Source: Membranipora membranacea (lineage: Eukaryota > Bryozoa > Gymnolaemata > Cheilostomatida > Membraniporidae). Taken from it: a DNA stretch of 64,000 nucleotides. The notes under the pieces are model-generated. The model was not told where the DNA came from, made no database searches, and was given only the letters and a program-made list of their open reading frames with translations. Both the position numbers and the translations under genes were made by a program. Shown in pieces: positions 10,992 through 21,409 of this stretch. Where the stretch lies: positions 27,466,001-27,530,000 of the forward strand of contig OU612065.1 of the NCBI GenBank assembly GCA_914767715.1, written 5' to 3'. Every line of letters starts with the position of its first letter. Positions within the stretch are counted from its first letter, which is position 1.

Positions 10992-13900
10992 TCACACCAC
11001 AAGCCTGTAGGATATATATCGCCCTGCAGTCTCACTAGGCCTGATAATTTTTACTACCTGAAATGAATCCAAAAAATCAATATTACATAACTTTGCCAAC
11101 AGGTGAACACTCTTTCAACTTTGTGACAACAAGACGTAACATATTCTTGAAGCTAAAAAAAAACAGTAATATCACACACATTTCTTTGTTCCATCGCTCA
11201 TTCATTCTTGGAAGCTTGCAGAGAAGAAAAGGGCACATTTGAAGCAGACTTTCTTGGTAAAGCCAACGATATGTCAAAAAAAGGTAAAAATAATATAGAC
11301 TATGTTGAAGTTTAGTATCATCAATCAGTATAACTACCTGTCCTCGCTTCAAACCGAAATATCGGGCCACCGGATCTCCTTGCTGTATTTTTGGCAGCTG
11401 AAATTCTTTGAGTTTATATCTGTCCAATAATTCCTTTTTTTCCTCTGGGGTCATCAGGACATGTTCAGGTACAAGCTACAGTGTATAGAATTATATTTAC
11501 GAGAGAGCATCCCTCACAACAACACATTACAAGGAAACATTTTGGAGAAAAAAAAGCAATAGAATCCACAACAGGATTGACATTGATTGATCTATCCACA
11601 TAAGGAGTTGTCTTCTTGTTTTAAAGAATAGGATGACTCCCTTTATGATTTCCCATTGAAACATGATGAGATAAATTTACACGGATTCAAACATAACAGC
11701 ATCAAACATCTACCTCAGAGGTAAAATGACATCTGGTCCAGATGGCGATAGTACCCCCCCCCCATACTCAGTATGTCAATGTTAGCTACAATATGAAACT
11801 TACGCTGTGCTCAGTGATGTTAACAATCAGTTCAGCTTCTAGAAACTGCTCCAGGATATACTTTGGTGCCATGTCAGACAGAGCCTAAAAATAGTTAAGT
11901 GAGTTTGTAAAAGAACATGTGACAGATTTTATTCATTAAGCGATAATCCTGTGCTGACACATACATTACATGAGACCAAAGGGTTTTCCAATTAGAATAA
12001 CAGTGTTTTGTTGGACACTAACCCCTTGCTATTTTTTTTTTTTTCAATTTGTCCAAAATCCGCCAAATTTTGTCTAAAGATAAGTTGAGAAAAGAACTTT
12101 TGAAATGCTCATATTTCTACATTTTTTGCTACATATACAATAAAATCCCGGCTGCTCCGATTATTCGGCTGATATTTAGTTAGATCAAACAGTGAATAGT
12201 TTGAAAACGAGATCCTCTTCAACAATCAGACAACAACGTTTAGCAGTCTCTTATTGACAAACCTCTCCCACCCTCTTCCATCAGGAAAGCCTTTCATTAC
12301 CATTCTTACTTATTATCATGCACATATCAAACTGGAAGACAGGACATCAATCCTCTTCTATACCCGTACCTGTAACAAAGGCTTTGAAACATTTTGGCAG
12401 TGAATTCGATAATATTCTGATACTGTACCTGTTTGGCTGATGGGGTCATTCCTTGCTGCACCACAATACAAGCTCGCGAGATACTCTCTTCCTGCATTCT
12501 TGTGATATATGTTTTTATAGTTTTGATACCAATTTTAGGTTCTTCTGGGAAAAATACGAACATCTGATCTGCAACAAACAGTATCATGTTTTTTTTTATC
12601 ATAGAGCAGTTAATCATGACATCAAACTTAAGCATTTGACTCTGAAAACTAACAATAACTCAATGCAGAATTTGCAGCCTTTCTGGCTGTTCTTTGGGTA
12701 CGCGATTGTAGGTTTTCGGCATCAACAAGATTTACATTATATTAAGCAGGAGGAAATAGAATGTTGACAGGCTCCCACTTCTATGTGCTCTTTTATCAGC
12801 TACTCTACCAATCTGGGACATCTAGACTAGTAAATTTGAGGACATATTTCTAAGTAAATCTGGCTTGGTTAAATCCAGTCAATATCACAACTATTTGAAT
12901 TCCCAGCATGCCTTCCCAGACTAGTAAGAAGTAAACATCAACTAATTTAATTACCTGTAGGATCATCATTGTGGGCCACCAGTATTGTCAGATCGCTCCT
13001 GGCAGGTCTCCTCTCACTAAAACATTAAATAAAGCATCAGTAAAACTAACAGCCTGAAAATGTTTGGTACCATAGTCATTTGGTACCCTTGTCGTTTGTA
13101 CAAGGTGTTGGACATTGGACAAGATATGGTGTGGATATCAGATTTCAGAATATCAGACTTCAGTGATTGGTAACAGTAACATCGGGATGTAATTCTTTCA
13201 TTGTGTCATGTGACTGTAAAGTTTTCTATAGCTCTTATGAGTTTATCTACCATAATAATAAATAACAGTATGCCTTTTGTGTTCCACCATGAACTTTCTT
13301 TCAGACCCTAATACAATCCTGTGAAGACTACATGGTCCTCTTTTCATGCTTTCTGCTGACCTATGAGCTCATTAAAAGTCTTCTTACTATACAAGCTGCA
13401 GCAGGCCTATCTATAGTAACTGGAATTATCTGTAGGCCTACATTAGTTGTCATTGCCAATAAGTTTAGTAATACAGCTACAATACAGTCTTGTCTTCTGA
13501 ACCAAGTAATAATTTTACCACTATGCTTAACTCGTCGTGGGCATTAACACACTTTATTTTGTCGCGACAGGCTCGCGGTTCAGACAGTTAGCACAGGCAA
13601 TCATTAAGATATCATCATTGCACAGGGAGTTACATCTAGCTCCTTGGTGTACTACCCACTAGCTCCAACATGTAGCCTAGCCCTAGGTCTATGATATCTT
13701 TTTTGGTGCAATCTCTTCTTATTTTGTAAGTTCTTGGTTCTGAAGCGCTCATGCTTATATCGTTATATATAGAGCATAACACTAACAGCTAGTGCGCACT
13801 ACAATTACAACAATAGAATAGGAGGTAACTCAACTGTTTCATTTATTTTGTTTTGTTATTTCTTTGGTCTAGTACCATCATTGGCCAAAAATCATAATGT

Positions 13901-14320
13901 GTTGACTTGATTGTGATCAGCAGTGTCATGAGCCAATACATTGGTAAAAAAAATAATGATTGGCTACTAACCATTATAATAATAATCATACATTGATTGA
14001 TGATTAACATACTATATACTAGCCTGTCTTGACAAGCTTTGTTCGGACAAAGCTTGTCAAGACAGGCTAACTATATTAGGTCAACAAGTTATTTTTAATT
14101 TGCTTTAATTATAAACTTTTAGAAAACCTCAATAAATAAATAAATTACTTGCTTGCTCAGCATCTTGATCTCACCTTGGTTTGTCCCCAAACTGCTGTTT
14201 GAACTGTTCCTCAGTCTGATCCAACTCATCTTGTGTGACCAGATATCCTCTATCGTGACAGAGCTGCATAACCGTCTTTCTGATCTTCCATAGCTTGTAT
14301 ACTTCCAAATCATCATCCAT
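10992..14320 (-). CDS. POLR2E: RNA polymerases I, II and III subunit RPABC1 (RPB5), complete
   Basis: Shared subunit of all three nuclear RNA polymerases, placed at the lower jaw near incoming DNA. Six coding exons: 14320-14175, 13016-12955, 12568-12429, 11884-11804, 11475-11338 and 11057-10992. All junctions are in phase, giving 210 residues, the same length as the human protein. Recognisable segments in order are [79 protein letters not shown] and SETAGRYI. The last two belong to the conserved C-terminal assembly domain shared with archaeal subunit H. The protein ends YRLVV, where the human one ends YRLVQ. The gene is tail-to-tail with the orphan gene at 9455. Confidence 0.98.
14011..14078. 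mobile_element. TIR-only miniature element, 50 bp, with imperfect 9-bp duplication
   Basis: Positions 14020-14042 and 14047-14069 are perfect reverse complements (23-bp arms, TCGG loop), starting TAGCCTGTCTTGACAAGC. The flanks ACTATATAC (14011-14019) and ACTATATTA (14070-14078) match at 7 of 9 positions. It belongs to the same family as 14891-14928 and 30029-30063. It lies in POLR2E intron 1's upstream neighbourhood: inside intron 1 (14174-13017). Confidence 0.75.
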
Positions 14321-15328
14321 TTTAGTGTTTATTTCTGAAAACACCTTATTATTGTAAAATGTGCTTGCTCACAGTTTTTTCTTCAGCAGTGAGCTCAGTG
14401 TCACTAGGCATTAACACGAATCAGTTACTTGGTATTTATTTCCTTATGGCTAGAACCATCCTAGTGGGATAGATTAAACTAATTTTTATTTTTCAAGCAT
14501 TTTCAATAAATAAAGCATATAAATAGAATTAGATTATTCGAAGAAGTAGCTCCAATATTTAAGGTCATTACAGAAGTAGCCTCTGTTTCATATGATTACA
14601 AATTATTACTTCTAGCGTATAATAGCACATTATCAAAAGTCAAATTCAGAACTTAGGTAATTTCTACTCAAGGTCAGATATTTTTTGACAAAAGTTGGGG
14701 GAAAAGTTAAAAACTGACATACATACATACATGTACTTTTAGCAGGGGCAAGCTGTCTGGGGTAAATTAAAAGCAGGAGTAAGTATTATTAAGCAGAGGA
14801 ATATAAGACAACTTATATGAATTAGTGTCTGCTGATGCCTTTCACCATAATGACCTAGTGACAATCTGCCAACCAAAGTTCTCCCTGGTCTAGCCTGTCT
14901 TGACAACAAAGCTTGCCAAGTCAGGCTATCCCTGGTCCAACCTTCTCTGTGAGTGATTTGCTACCAAATCAATGTATTAGGCTATGAGTGGCCATATTAG
15001 TTTTTTAATATAGTTTCTTATTATAAAACACTTCTGTACAGCAATTTGCTTTAATATGAGCTGACAGTAACATGCTGCAGGTTGCAGGCTCAAACCAGCT
15101 GCAGCTAGCTAACTGTAACTGACAGTCAATGTCACAATCTACAGAAGATCACAGATCAGACTGTCATCAACGCTGATATAGATAAAGACAATCTGTGGGC
15201 GTGTTGATTGTAGCCGCACTGCAAACCGGGACAAACTTGTCACTTCGTTAATCTTGTCTGAAGGGATTGACTAGAAAATAGAAGTTGGCTTACTTGATAG
15301 TAATGATATAATTTATGATTTAATTCAG
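14321..15328. other. Intergenic region upstream of POLR2E
   Basis: This should contain the POLR2E promoter, but I see no clear TATA box. A second TAGCCTG element sits at 14882-14937. The rest is AT-rich with no coding signal. Confidence 0.5.
14882..14937. mobile_element. TIR-only miniature element, 38 bp, with perfect 9-bp target duplication
   Basis: The 38-bp core 14891-14928 starts TAGCCTG and ends CAGGCTA, with imperfect inverted arms around AACAAAGC. It is bounded by TCCCTGGTC at 14882-14890 and again at 14929-14937. A 9-bp duplication directly abutting inverted termini is the signature of a DNA-transposon insertion. Confidence 0.8.
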
Positions 15329-15443
15329 GTGTCAGGATGATGATATCATGGTCTACTGTGCGATTGGAGTGTCAGATGCTAATGGTGATGATCCTGTTGC
15401 TTCCTTCCTCGTTGGAGACAGAATATTCTACTCAACCATGTGA
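15329..15443 (+). CDS. Possible terminal exon of an unrecognised plus-strand gene
   Basis: An acceptor (TTTAATTCAG) is followed, in one frame, by about 38 codons ending ATG TGA. The peptide contains VYCAIGVSDANGDDPVASF and ends DRIFYSTM. Its composition looks like folded protein rather than noise, and AATAAA lies 400 bp downstream (15844-15849). I found no upstream exon and do not recognise the family. It could instead begin at the in-frame ATG at 15348 (31 residues) or be chance. Confidence 0.3.
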
Positions 15444-15843
15444 TCAACTGCTCATGGGACAGTATCCTTTGACATTTTTGACACATTGCCTCCAGTTTCA
15501 ATTGTCCCGTTTACTAGATTCTGAACCTACATACCGTAAATATGACCGTCTCAAAGCAGAAGCAAAAAGAGCTTGATACAGTTCAGTACTATGTAATCAA
15601 GTAATGTAATGCAACTAAACGTTCTGTCACATTCAAATCGCTTTACAACTGCAATGAGGCTCGAGCTTAAGATTTACTATTGGTTAACTCTGTCCCTTAA
15701 ATGCCTTAAGTGACCTCTTAGTCTATACCATAAACATATAAAGATATATATTTATATGTTTGGTCTGGACTTTTGAACATTTTTTGAGTTGGCTCCTTGC
15801 TCAAAGTGTCAGAACAACTCGAAACGATGCCACACTTGGAGTG

Positions 15844-15849
15844 AATAAA
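15844..15849 (+). terminator. Poly(A) signal AATAAA downstream of the 15329 exon
   Basis: Canonical hexamer in GTGAATAAAAG, on the plus strand, 400 bp after the candidate stop. It is meaningful only if the exon at 15329 is real. Confidence 0.3.
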
Positions 15850-16252
15850 AGTTTTTACTGGCTCTGGGGGATTTCTTGCACTAGATTGAAAAGATTTCCT
15901 CCCTTATCGCATAAAATGATATGATTACACAGTCTGATATTTAGTGTGGAGGGTATAAAATATTGTCTAAGATAAGTCACTACATTATATAGGATATACC
16001 ATGAAGTTACAACAAAAAGTAGTGCGCATACCACTGCACAACCCACAGTCTTCAGCTAGAAACCATGATTCATGCGCTGTTTCGAGGCTTTCACTAGCAC
16101 AATCTCCTCATGGCCAGAACCATCAGCTTAAAACCACCCATGTGTGTTGATGAGCATCTCATTCCATCCCTTCTAGCCCTCAGTGCATATTGTCAATTTC
16201 GGTATTTGAAATAATTGGTGTCTTATTGCTGTTGTTTATATCTCAAACCACT

Positions 16253-16727
16253 ACCATCATGTAGCCTTGGCAGGCTGTCGTGTCGGGGTGGGTGGGTGGA
16301 GGAGGGGGGGACAGCCTGGGTAAATCCATTTGGTAAGAGAGGACAACTCATTATTGAATTGCAATAGTTGTGAATCCGGAATAAAATAAGTGTTGTCCAA
16401 TTTTATTCTATGGTCTATTTAGTAAATAAATTTACTTCACTCCACCCAGTCTCTACTAGATAAGCCTAAGTAAGTAGTAGTTTTACAAACAGTATGACAT
16501 GTCAAATGAACAGGAAATCACATAGGATAAGAAGAAGAAGAATCAAATGTCAAACCATGGACTACTCCTTGGTCAAACTAACAAAGCTATTTTGTGTTAG
16601 TTGGCTCTTGATCGTAAATCCGAATTTATGATAATAGACAGGTCTGTGTCGTGAACTTGAAGAGACAGATTTACTCCCCTCCCACCACCCACCATGACAT
16701 GACAGCCTGCCCAGGCTAACCATCATG
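16253..16727. mobile_element. Nonautonomous DNA transposon, 457 bp, with TIRs and 9-bp target duplication
   Basis: The ends 16262 onward (TAGCCTTGGCAGGCTGTC) and 16718 backward (TAGCCTGGGCAGGCTGTC) form imperfect inverted repeats of about 45 bp, continuing into G-rich sequence on the left and C-rich sequence on the right. ACCATCATG flanks both sides (16253-16261 and 16719-16727). The interior has no transposase frame. The end sequence and 9-bp duplication match the tiny TAGCCTG elements in this window, so it may be a larger member of that family. Confidence 0.75.
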
Positions 16728-17454
16728 AATATGAGATAACCATTTAGTCATGCCCATATTATATTTCCATGTCCCTGCATCGGGCTTCAAAGTCCATGAG
16801 TGCGGGTATGTCTTTGTTATTTTGTTTTCGCTTTGAATATTACCCAATACTCAACACTAGCTTCCCTAAGAAATTTGAATGAATTATTATTTTGGATTTA
16901 CCTTTGCAGTGCTCGCCTTAGTTTAGTTTGATAGCCAACAAATAGCAAGCGTTACCCAAAATCGATCCATAATGTTTCTTCATGTCTTAAACTTGATCGG
17001 TTAGCACAACATGATCTGCGACAGACAAGTAGCCCATATCACTTCATAACATTAGGAGCAACTGTTGGTAAAAAAACAACTTTTATAACTAACTTTCTGA
17101 GTTGGCTCCTCATCGATAATAAGATGACAACTCTGAGTACCGCTTATGTGATTATGAACAGGTCAAACTTTACAGAATCTATAGCAATAGTGATTTCGTC
17201 TACCTATATCAAGGCCATCAAAATATTTGCATTGAAAGCAGGACCTAATGCTTAATTCTGATCAGGACAGTATAAAGAGCAGAAATAAAAGAGAAGTAAC
17301 ACATCTTCTCAACCACACCTCTGCATCATCAATCACTATGTTTCCATGTTAGTTTTGAGATCGGGCTAGATCGAGCTGAGTTGTCACCTCTTGGCTCGAT
17401 CTTGAAATATGCAGTCATTCCCATGGTAGAGCTGAGAAAAACAAAACATCAAAA

Positions 17455-17530
17455 AAATCTGCCGCCGTCAGGATTTGAATCCCGCGTCAGAGTCTTTGAT
17501 GCTAACCGCTCAGCCATATGAGCTCGCTGT
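17455..17530 (-). repeat. tRNA-derived SINE head
   Basis: Read on the minus strand it contains an A-box-like TGGCTGAGCGGTTAGC and a B-box-like GGGATTCAAATCC, spaced as in a pol III promoter and followed by a T-run. The T-arm does not pair properly next to the loop, so I call it a retroposon or tRNA pseudogene, not a working tRNA. Confidence 0.45.
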
Positions 17531-17782
17531 AGTGCGAGCCGAAATGTGCGAGCTGAACCTTGGAGCTCAGGGCGACCTCGGAGGCAGTTCCATAGCTCGA
17601 AGCTAAGACTAATTAGCCTCAGGTCAATCTCAAACCTTCCATGGAAATGCAGTGATATAAAAACTACTTTGAATAGAAAGAAACAAGAATCAATTGCCAC
17701 ACATCACAATGATATATTTTATATTTGTTTGCATAAAATCCCAGGTAGTCAACATAAAAATCAACATGTAAACATAAATATA

Positions 17783-19762
17783 TTATAAATTTAATTCCAT
17801 ATCGTATCCGAATATTGCAAAGTCATCCCTATATAAATCCTTGAGCAATGAGATCTGTGCTGTGTTGAGCTGTCGATAATACTGTAAATAATCTGTGTGT
17901 TGAGTCGGGTTAAGCCTCTCTTTTTTGCTGAGTAGATGTGTCTTGAGTTGACTGGTATCCCCATCTATAAGTGAGAGCGCATGTCGCATCTCAGGTTGAA
18001 AATTCTCTAACTTCACTGCAAGCAGAAAATTAGGCATTCAAGTTTGAGAAAATAGAAGGTAGCAAACAGTAGCCAATTTTGATGGAGTACCTTAATCGAT
18101 TGAATCCCAGGAGTTCTGTTACATTGTTACAGCTGTAAATAGAATGTGGATGGGCTCAGGCTTTCGTGCTCTCTAAGTTCATCCGCACCACTTATCTGGG
18201 TCCATATATTTTGAATCAGAATCTTTATCAATTACAACTCAGAACCATAACACCTATGGCTTACGTCTTAGTTGTCCTAACTCAAGGCTGTGATAATACT
18301 TGGAATGGCACAATAATAATATCACTACACAAAGGCAAAGATTATAAGTCATTGTCAAAGGTGTTGCATATTCTGGAAGCAGGTCTCCCCTCTGTTTCAC
18401 TATGAATGGTTGACCATAGCATGCACCCAAATATTGTCCTCAATACAGTGGACCAGGAGTGGACCAAACGATACAACAATCCTTGCCTTTCATATGAGAT
18501 TCAAATTGACTATTCAATATTGGGAATATTGATGCTTCAAGTCTATAGGCAGGTGAAAATTCTAAAGAACTTCGACAATAGAAGACAATCCTTTTTGTAA
18601 ATAACAATATTTACTTTGCAGTCAATCCTCAAAGATCTATAGCATTAATGACCCTAATAACAATATGTGAAGAAATCAATACCACTGGAAATTCTCCCAC
18701 CCTAAACAATTTTAGTAGGAGATGATTATAGTCAAGTAAGATTGTGTTTGAAGGCCTTATAATATTTGAACTCAGTGTTAGCAGCATCGTAGGAGTTTGC
18801 CAGCATAATTTCACGTTTTACCTTAATCCTGTACCACTAGGTTACATCAATAACAGGTATACAGAAAGATACATACCCTTAGGAAATAGCATGAAATTAT
18901 TTTAGAATTTTGTAAAACAAATATATCGATAGATGGCTGTAACCTTTATGCTATTCTTACCTATCATATCGTATTCGATAAGACATATTCCGCACAGTTT
19001 GTTCATTGGGAACAGGTGGTCATCGAAGAATGGAAGATCAAGCAAATAATTGCTTAAAACACAGTTCGCAAACTCGGAGAAAGTTGTGTTAAATGATGAC
19101 TGTTTGTAGTTGGCCTTAGCTGGTGGATATTCCCTGCAGTAATTTATAAGAGGATGGCCATTTTGTATTATTTTGTTCTGATAGGAAGAGACGAGTCTTT
19201 TCCACGGATTCCTCACAATGATGAGACTGTGTGATGGTTGTTTCTCTGGGTAGAAAGGATTTCTCCTTGCTCTTGCCAGAGGAATATTCAACGGTGATGC
19301 CCTTCCTCTTAGCTCGTCCATACTTAAGACATCGGCAGCTTGGTCGTGTAATTCAGCTGTGTTGCGCTCGACGCCGATAGATTTCATGAGGATATCCTTC
19401 ATAGTTGTGCTTCCTGCTTTAGGAATGCTACAGTAAAATAGTTTATACTCCGGTATATGCATCCAGTCATAGCCTTGCAATATTAGCTTAGAATATTTAT
19501 AATTGATAAAATCTACATTCCTTTTTTTAGAGCACCACTTAGTTAGACTAGATCTTCTCTGCATAAAAATATGTTCAATCTCCGTCATGTTTTCTTTAGT
19601 TAGCACCTCCGGTTTCGTGAGTGTAGTCCCGCTATCTCTGATTACTACAAGTTGATCAGTTTCTAAATCCGCTGAAAAGCTGCCTTGATATGTGAAAACA
19701 ATGATAGTTATCAACATCAGGCTACCTAGCACAATCTTTGTCCTTTTCATCGGCATCGCCAT
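17783..19762 (-). CDS. Carbohydrate sulfotransferase (Sulfotransfer_2 / HNK-1 sulfotransferase-like), complete
   Basis: Type II Golgi membrane enzyme that moves sulfate from PAPS to glycan or proteoglycan chains. Two coding exons, 19762-18961 and 18015-17783, join in phase (IEYDMI + VKLENF), giving 344 residues. A short cytosolic tail MAMPMKRT is followed by a signal anchor at about 9-28 (IVLGSLMLITIIVFTYQ). The 5'-phosphosulfate loop is SIPKAGSTTM (112-121) and the 3'-phosphate site is VRNPWKRLV (183-191). The C terminus reads YYRQLNTAQ and then DDFAIFGYD, as in CHST8-14 relatives. The glycan acceptor cannot be read from sequence. ATGs at residues 3 and 5 could also start translation. I see no middle exon in the 945-bp intron. 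Confidence 0.92.
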
Positions 19763-21409
19763 ATCTACTGATGTCAGGATAACTACGAGATTTTCACCTA
19801 GCTTCCCTCTCTCCTCCGTCGTTACACACCCATGCTGTCGATGTACTGTTGTGTGCGAGGTTTTAAGCGCATGTCCTGAGCTGTCAGATCTGACAGGTGG
19901 ATTAGTACTGTGCTAGGTTTGTCTAGCCTCTCTCTAAGTATGAACAAGCTCCTAATTTGCCACAATCATCTTAATAATAGTGAGTGTCCTATAACACTAT
20001 TATTACCTAGTGCACTCATTGTCCATGTGCGCCTTTGGTGGGTCCTAGGGCTAATGGTCTTTATACAAGGTTATGTTTTATATTGTATTGAAGGACTTGT
20101 GCCATTGATCTTCGTTTAGAGTCAATAGATTATTCTCACTTATTCATTGGTGTTATTAATTTACATTCATGTATAACAAACTTCACTTTGTAAGCAGCAC
20201 CCACACATGCAAACCATAAAACACTCGCCTCATCTCAAAGTACCCGGAACAGAAATGGGACATTTCTACTAGTTTTATATATGGACATTTTTTTCTACCT
20301 TTGAGGAGAGTGTAAGGGAAAGTTTTCTACATTAAAAAAATTCACATATTGTTACCGCGTGTACAAATTTTAGCAATAAATTGTCTTTCAATATAAATTA
20401 GTGTATTATATTACCATAAATTTTTGTCTTCTTATTAATCAAACACAAATTTCGCTTAGCAAACATGGTCTGAAAAGTCACAGTGCAGTTTATGAATTCA
20501 GCCAATTATTCAACCAAGCATAGACTTTGATTGTACAGAAAAATAAGGAAATTGAATAATGACAACATGAATAGAATCCAGATATATTGTGCGGACTAAT
20601 TGTGGGGACTAATTGTGGGTTTGGTGACTAGATACTAGCCAGCTCCACGTACCAACCATGTAATCATCGGCCAAGATCATAGTTTAATAAATGCATACAT
20701 GGTCCCACTTTTAGGATCTATCGCAAAGTTTGATCGCTTTATGATTGGAAATTAAGCTCCTTCCTGTTTGGGTGTAACCAATAACCATGCATTAAAAGAT
20801 ATAACCAAATAACCTAAGAAAATTAAAAAATTGTCAAAGACAGCTAATTTCCTTAAACATTTAGAATTCTTTTGTTTTGCTGATTGGAATGTCTGTTGCA
20901 AAAAGTTGAAATACTGAAGTTGAAATAGTTGAAATTGTTGCTAAAAGTTGAAATACTTTGAGTCTGAGTTTGCATCATGTCAAATATAAACAAAATACAA
21001 CAAATATAATACCTTATATCAGAAACAATATACAATCTGATTAATGTATCACCATCGCTCTACAGCCTTCATACACTCATGAAACATGATATACAGTCTG
21101 GAAGTTAACACTGTCCACAATAAATGGGGCAGGCAAGTGAAATCCCCCTGGCGATGTTCGTGACAACAAACAAGGCTTTTCCAAATTCAGCAATCGCAAG
21201 ATTATTGGGATTAAAAGTTGTTGCCAAAAGCATTGGGCATTGTTGATCATTGGGGTGGCTATTATTTTTGAAATAATATGGCTAGGTTGTCAGTTCAAAC
21301 GCACCACCGGCATATTGTTGGCAAGTGTAAGAATGTGTTTTACCTGTTGTTCCAAATTATTGTAATTATTCATCCTATAATGGTACTACATCACAGGAAC
21401 CAGGTTTCC
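19763..21409. other. Intergenic region between divergent sulfotransferase and TM2D1 genes
   Basis: AT-rich, with no gene recognised. It includes a short run of related TTGAAAT units near 20900-20960 and a duplicated GACTAATTGTGGG at about 20596-20620. Promoters for both flanking genes are expected here, but no core motif stands out. Confidence 0.5.

Larger units (their letters stand above)
15850..17782. other. Intergenic region with transposon remnants
   Basis: I see no gene here. The stretch contains the 457-bp inverted-repeat element at 16262-16718 and a tRNA-like SINE head at about 17455-17530. The last part, up to 17782, is probably the 3' UTR of the sulfotransferase. Confidence 0.55.

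Noticed and set aside
17455-17530. A functional tRNA gene on the minus strand
   Set aside because: A and B boxes are present, but the T-arm mispairs next to its loop and no acceptor stem forms cleanly.
18629-18814. Possible middle exon of the sulfotransferase
   Set aside because: Exon 1 (phase 1) joins directly and in frame to the exon at 18015. Acceptors near 18815-18850 give stops or the wrong phase.
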